64,000 nt of DNA from Talpa occidentalis. Its lineage: Eukaryota > Chordata > Mammalia > Eulipotyphla > Talpidae. The position numbers and the translations under genes are program-made. Location of the stretch: NCBI RefSeq assembly GCF_014898055.3, contig NW_023601322.1:66058740-66122739 (forward strand), written 5' to 3'. Shown one piece after another: positions 58,985 through 64,000 of this stretch (positions are counted from its first letter, which is position 1; each line of letters opens with the position of its first letter). The notes beneath the pieces were generated by a model, which was not told the DNA's origin, ran no database searches, and saw only the letters and a program-made list of their open reading frames with translations.

Positions 58985-59375
58985 TCCAGAGCCTTTTGTG
59001 ATCTGTCCTCTCTGTCAAATCCCTATCTTTTTTCTGGGACCAGGATCCACCTCATTTTCAGTCCTGTAGTCACAGTGGCTTTCTCTCATTTGCTTGATTC
59101 ACCACACATGCTCCCTCCCACCTCAGGAGTCTCTTGGGGAACTTTCCCAAAGCCTTGGCCTTCATTATACCTTGAGGGATTAAAACCTCTCCTGCAGAGC
59201 GAATAGCACTGCTGCCATTTTCTACCTATATTGGTGGAATTATTTAACCAATGCCTGTCCCACTAGATAAGAGATCCATGAGGGCAAGAATGACATCTTT
59301 TTGCTCACTGCTATACAGAGCTTGGCATCAAGCAAAGTTCAATAAATGTTGATTAAAGAAAGAATGAAAACATCT
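58985..59375 (+). mobile_element. L2 3' end
   Basis: Runs from 'agagccttttgtgatctgtc' to 'agatccatgagggcaagaat' and ends TTCAATAAATGTTGATTAAA. The order and 3' end are typical of L2. Confidence 0.6.
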
Positions 59376-60089
59376 TTACCAAGAGAAAGGTAATTTGTCC
59401 AGAAACAAGTGTTATATATCCCAGGAAGCTTTGCCTAGTTTCAGTACACAATTTGTATTCATTCATTCACAGATTATTTATTTGCCATTTCTCTGTGTCA
59501 GAAAGAATTAAAGGCGGTTTCTTTCTAAAGTCTTTCTTGATTATAAACACACTCCCTAGGCAGTCTATAGGACAAGGATGAGGTGGGAGAGATTCCAAAC
59601 CTGGGCAGTGGATGGCATCTCAGTAAACCTGGTAGATACTCAAGGTGGAGGACAAGGAACACCTCCCATTCTTGGCCATTTAGATCCAGATTAAAGGCAG
59701 AAGGATTAAACAAGCAATCATGAGCCTTTCCAAGGGCCCTAAGTGATGACCAGTGCCACACTCCATGGCACCCAAGCAATAGAACTCTGGGCATTTTGGC
59801 AGAGAGGGGCTGAAGGAGCTCAGTTTGATGGACCCCAGACATTTGCTAAACGCAGAGAAAATCCTGTGCCTTAAAACTTCCATTTGGGAAAGGAACCAAA
59901 AGCATTTCCTTCGATTAATAAAATCTACATCCTGTTCTTTGATTTGATTGACTTTACACGTGGATAGTAATGGCTCTATGCCTTGGCTTTCTCATCCTTG
60001 ATGAAGATGAAAACTTTTAGGTTCCTTAAAGGCATGAATAATAGCTGTAGCAGCAACTAACATTTACTGAACATCATTCTATGCCAGGT
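59376..60089. other. No gene recognised
   Basis: Unique sequence. Open frames on the minus strand (59,525-59,883) have no recognisable similarity. Confidence 0.5.
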
Positions 60090-60220
60090 ATCTATCTACC
60101 TACCTACCTATGTACAATCTTTTATGTTGTAGTATATAATTTCACAGTATGTACTCTCTTTTATAATATATATAATCGTATATAATACATTGTATATAAT
60201 CTCTTTTATAATACATAAGC
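60090..60220. repeat. TATC/TACC and AT-rich simple repeat
   Basis: TATCTATCTACCTACCTACC followed by TATAATATATATAATCGTAT-type sequence. An unstable AT-rich simple repeat. Confidence 0.75.
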
Positions 60221-60299
60221 GTTTTTTATTTTCATGTAAATTAGTAAAGTTAACCATCATGTTGGTCCCTGATTAAAACCATGGGGTTGCTTTATCTCA

Positions 60300-60745
60300 A
60301 TCAACTGCCCTCCCCCCACCACCTCTAGTCATTTGGCTCTAGCAACATCAATGTTCTTTCTGCAGCTCACATACACCAAGCATTTTCCTACTTAGGGCCT
60401 TTGTGCCAGCTAGTCCTTCTGTCTGGATCCACCCATGGCTGCCTGTCGGATCCACCCATGGCTGCCTCCTTCTGGTCTCAGTTCAGTCACCTCCCACCAG
60501 ACTCTGCTACCACGCTCACCCCATTGCTCAATCACAGCCTCCTATTTTATTGTCTACATAGCATGTATTACTATCTGAAATTACATTAATTATTTATCTG
60601 CTCTGTTATTATCTGTCTCCTTTAACCAGAGCATGTATTCCAGGAGGGCAAAGCCCTATCAGTCTTGTTCATCCCTGAATTCTCAGTGCCCAGAACAGAG
60701 CGCGGCAACATAAGCACTCCACAAACATTTCTCAAATTAAAAAAA
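60300..60745 (+). mobile_element. L2 3' end with internal 23-bp duplication
   Basis: Shows the L2 block 'tagggcctttgtgccagcta' and the 3' block 'tccaggagggcaaagcccta' ending 'gcactccacaaacatttctc'. A 23-bp unit is tandemly doubled at 60,422-60,467. Confidence 0.6.
60422..60467 (+). repeat. 23-bp tandem duplication in an L2
   Basis: GGATCCACCCATGGCTGCCT occurs at 60,425-60,444 and again at 60,448-60,467. Period 23 bp, identical over the 20-bp core. Confidence 0.9.
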
Positions 60746-60849
60746 AAATAGGCAAAAGACCATTTGAGATAAGAGATAATATATTTATACCATTTTATAG
60801 ATGAAGGACCTGAAACTTAGCGATATGAAAGCAGGAGATTCCTATAACT

Positions 60850-60928
60850 TATTTGCTGTTGTATCCTTAGAGCCTTGCAGGGTGCCTGGTAACTAGAATG
60901 TGCTTAAATATTGGTTAAATGAATGACC
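60850..60928 (+). mobile_element. L2 3' tail fragment
   Basis: A short piece with 'gttgtatccttagagccttg' and the terminal AAATGAATGA, typical of the last 80 bp of L2. Confidence 0.45.
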
Positions 60929-62289
60929 ACGTGAAATGGCATGAATAGAGGCCAGGGAAGAAAAAGTGGCCCATAGCATCACTGCCAAGTCAAAAAGGTG
61001 CAGTTTCAGCCCTTTCTTGGAGCATGAAAGCCACTATTAGGCTTCAGAAAGTACCTGACCCCCTCCAGAGTCCAGATACCCATTCTTCTCCCTGTACATC
61101 TCCCAAGGTCCCCGTTCTTTTCTATGAAGGACTCAGATATGTATGAGGCGTTTACTGAACCACCTAATGGAGTAGTAATCATCATGCTCATTATATAAAC
61201 AAGATTGAGGGGCTAAAGGATCAATAACTCACCTGAGATCCATCAACAATTACATGGCATTACTCCAGGCAAAGTCAAAGTCTGTTTATTCCCAAAGCCA
61301 AAATTTGCCAAGCACTGTATCACCTGAGGTTTCAAGGTTTCCAAGGAATTTCTGAAACTTGCAAACAAATGTTCTAGCCATTTTTTCCCTGGTCACTGCT
61401 TACCTTGGTAGTTCTGGGTTTAGCTACTGCATCTAAAATGGATAGTGTACTTGCATTTTATGTGAATGTGAACTACTACAAATTTCAACTGTGCTGTTTA
61501 AATAGGTGCCATATAAACCTACTGAATACATGCAAATCTGACTTCACATTCACACCTATGAGGAAATCACTCTTGAATTATGTGGTCTCCAGGAATGTTT
61601 CTTAGGTATAATATTTCACTGCCCTGTTCAACAGAGTAAAAAACCAAGGGTCCTAGAGGAAGGATGGGGAAGAGGAAGCTAGAGGCCTGTATTATCATAA
61701 CCAAATTAGAACCATTAAAACTTTCCTGTTTCACAGGGCAATAGGAGAACGACAAAAATAGCCACACACCTGGCTCTGAGCTAAATTACTTGAAAAACAT
61801 CATTCTATTTAGAGCTCACAACAAGAAATAGATACTATGACTATTCCCTTTTTACAATAGAAGCTTGAAGAGATTAGGAATTATGCAGTCTTCCAAAAGT
61901 TTACCACTCCCCCGTACTGATATAGGAGAACTGCCACTCAACATACATTCAGCATTACATCACACTGTCTGCCACCACCAAAGTTCTTCAAGCATCTATG
62001 CTGCTCATGGTTAAAACCAACCCTCTGATGAGCTGTTTAACATACTAAGCCACACAGTTGAAAATACAACTTTTACCCTGCAAAATCGTCTTCATTTAAG
62101 CAGAGGTGGAGTGATAGGTGCTATATTGTTTCAACTATTTATAGATAAAGACATTCTTGTTCTTTTAGAATGTCTTTCTCTCGCTGAGGTTTCCTTTTAA
62201 AATTCTAACTCATTCCTTGTATCAAAATTACTGGGAATGTTGAATAATCTTCCAAATGTGTATTCAGCACTTATAATTCAAAGTATTTT
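60929..62289. other. No gene recognised
   Basis: Mostly unique, with weak reverse MIR pieces near 61,185-61,240 and 61,795-61,900. Confidence 0.45.
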
Positions 62290-62565
62290 TTAAAAAAGAT
62301 TTACTTTATTTATTTATGCATACCAGAGCTGGGGTGCAGTCCAGAGAGGTGCGGGGGTGGGGGTGGTGAGAGGATTCACCAGAGACAAAGTGGAAAGCAG
62401 AACAGGCAGATGTACTGAAATACACTGCTGAGGGGAGCAGCGGGTAAGACAGGAGAGGTCTGCTGTGCCAGGTCCCTCCCTGGCTGGGGATAGAACTCTT
62501 GCTGCAGTGACTGCTGATAGCTTCATAGTGCTGAGACTTCACTCCTTGCACCACCAGGGAGGCCC
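62290..62565 (-). mobile_element. tRNA-derived SINE
   Basis: Reverse copy. Flanks TCAAAGTATTTTTT / TCAAAGCATATTATT. A GGGGGTGGGGGTGG expansion sits in the tail-proximal part. Confidence 0.86.
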
Positions 62566-62614
62566 TCAAAGCATATTATTTGTGTGATTCCATTCAAGTC
62601 CATCCCTTTACTAT

Positions 62615-62760
62615 AAGCACTACCACTCGTTGCCATATAACAGAGGAGAAAACAGGGGCACATAAAATATGAATACCTTGTCCAATGATGAGGAGCTTGT
62701 AGCCTAGGACTGAACTGACCAGTCTGTGGTCAGTGTCTGGATATTAGTCCTTCAGGCTCT
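62615..62760 (-). mobile_element. MIR fragment
   Basis: Reverse MIR-like 'acagaggagaaaacaggggc' and 'ttgtccaatgatgaggagct', diverged. Confidence 0.4.
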
Positions 62761-62765
62761 TCAGC

Positions 62766-64000
62766 ATCCAAGGCTGACACAGCTTTCCAGAGAGTCAGAA
62801 TGCCTAGGATCTACTGCTAGAACAGAGTTCTAAGCTCTGGGTCCGACACATCCTCCCCTCCTCAAAGGACTAGGGTTTCTATGGCTCCTTCAGTTGCTCT
62901 AGCATTCCCAAGTCTCCGTCCTACTTTTGAGCCTTTAGCCACTGAATGTACATTCTGTCTATCTGAACTCCAAGGAAACTTCTCCAGGAGGCCCAATGTG
63001 CCCCCCTCCTTTGCTCTCTGTACTTTCTAATGCATTGATGTTCACTGTAATTAAATCATCCTTGAACAATTATTTGTTTAATGTGTATCTTGATTATAAA
63101 CTTGATTATAAACAGCAGTTCCAGAATTTTTATTTATGTGGGGGCAAGTAATCTTTTTGAGTCCAGGGGCTTGGCTTACAGCACTTAGTATTTGATAAAA
63201 GACTGAGAAATGGCAATGAAGTGTAGAAATGAATGAGGGTGCTCATGAAGATTATAGAGGAAGGTAAACCCACCCCCAACCCCTTACTTGTACCTCCAAT
63301 CCCACATCATTGTGTCACTATTAATTCTAAGCACTATAAGGACAAAAATATCTTTTATCACTATAACCCCAACACCTGGCATTTTGCCTGACACACAGGA
63401 AGTACATAATAATTTTTTTAGAATTAATAAATAATTAAAACAGAGCCACTGACTTATCTGAAAAAGAGTGATAATAAAACCGAACACAGCCATACAATTT
63501 TTTAAAGTAAAATTACACACAAAAACATGCCACGCACAGGACCTGCACAGCAAGTGCTCCATAAATGTCTGTCCTTGAATAGGAATCCCTGCCTCCTCTC
63601 ATTCCTACTAACTTAGCTCCCAGGTCCTGGCAAGGCCAGGAATGAAGAAGGAAAACCCAGAATTGAAGCCACTCTATTACCCTAGCTACCATCTGGTAGG
63701 GTAAAGCCCTTCATACTGAGGTGAGGGTAAAAAGCCTGTAATTAACATAGGCAGGTAAGCCAAGCCTTTAGAATTTGCCTTTAGCAAAGAAGTTAGACCT
63801 GGGGAAGAGACTGAGAATGGACAAAGTCAGATGAAGCAGAAAAAAAAATCCAGTACATATCTACTGGCTACCCGATCCTAAAGAATAAATGTGGCATCGC
63901 CAACCAGTTCAGGGGCAAATGTCTAGCATTCCCCACCATCATTCCCTCTGTCCTCTCTCTCCCCCAACCACTGGCCCTTGGGCTGCTGAAGAGGTTAAAA
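62766..64000. other. No gene recognised
   Basis: Unique plus the L2 tail at 63,325. 62,985-63,080 may be another L2 piece. No exon called. Confidence 0.45.
63325..63430 (+). mobile_element. L2 3' tail fragment
   Basis: Contains 'aaccccaacacctggcattt' and 'acacaggaagtacataataa', the L2 terminal pattern. Confidence 0.45.

Overview
This window reads as nuclear DNA of a placental mammal. It is an intergenic or intronic stretch with no protein-coding exon I can support. The evidence is the layered repeat content: ancient mammal-wide MIR and L2 fragments, MER5-like and other DNA-transposon fossils, old and younger L1 3' ends, one LTR family present twice, many microsatellites, and a CpG island. 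The youngest and most abundant layer is a tRNA-derived SINE of about 270 bp, with 26 copies (about 11% of the window). It has Pol III box A/B motifs, AATAAA-rich tails and, in many copies, a TCTTT terminator (the 'T+' SINE class). It is not Alu, B1/B2, CAN, the cetartiodactyl CHR family, equine ERE or the VES family of vespertilionid bats. A lineage-specific family such as Rhin-1 of horseshoe and leaf-nosed bats is my best guess, but I cannot confirm this from sequence alone.

Layout: 0-3.8 kb is mostly unique with MIR pieces. 3.8-4.5 kb is an LTR split by a SINE. 5.0-8.9 kb holds L1 3' fragments. 10-17.5 kb has SINE clusters and an L2 interrupted by an LTR that is itself interrupted by a SINE. 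19.5-21.4 kb is a younger 5'-truncated L1 placed inside an older L1. 23.2-29.5 kb has L1 relics and five same-strand SINEs. 29.06-30.22 kb contains a 127-bp inverted repeat pair (about 90% identical). 34.9-35.5 kb contains a near-identical 126-bp direct duplication.

43.78-44.85 kb is the one region that looks like a promoter. It has a 33-base G run, an alternating CA/CG tract, then a GC-box-rich CpG island enclosing an ETS-RUNX-ETS motif group. No exon can be tied to it. From 47.7 to 58.2 kb seven SINEs in a row share the + orientation. 58.8 kb carries a long (TC)n(TG)n(AG)n tract able to fold back on itself. The remainder is L2/MIR fossils and unique sequence.

The open reading frames are short. 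They either cross SINE and L1 copies or show no recognisable protein, so no functional CDS is annotated. Relics of L1 ORF2 are the only recognisable protein homology. Coordinates of old repeats are approximate (plus or minus about 20-50 bp) because they were placed by eye.
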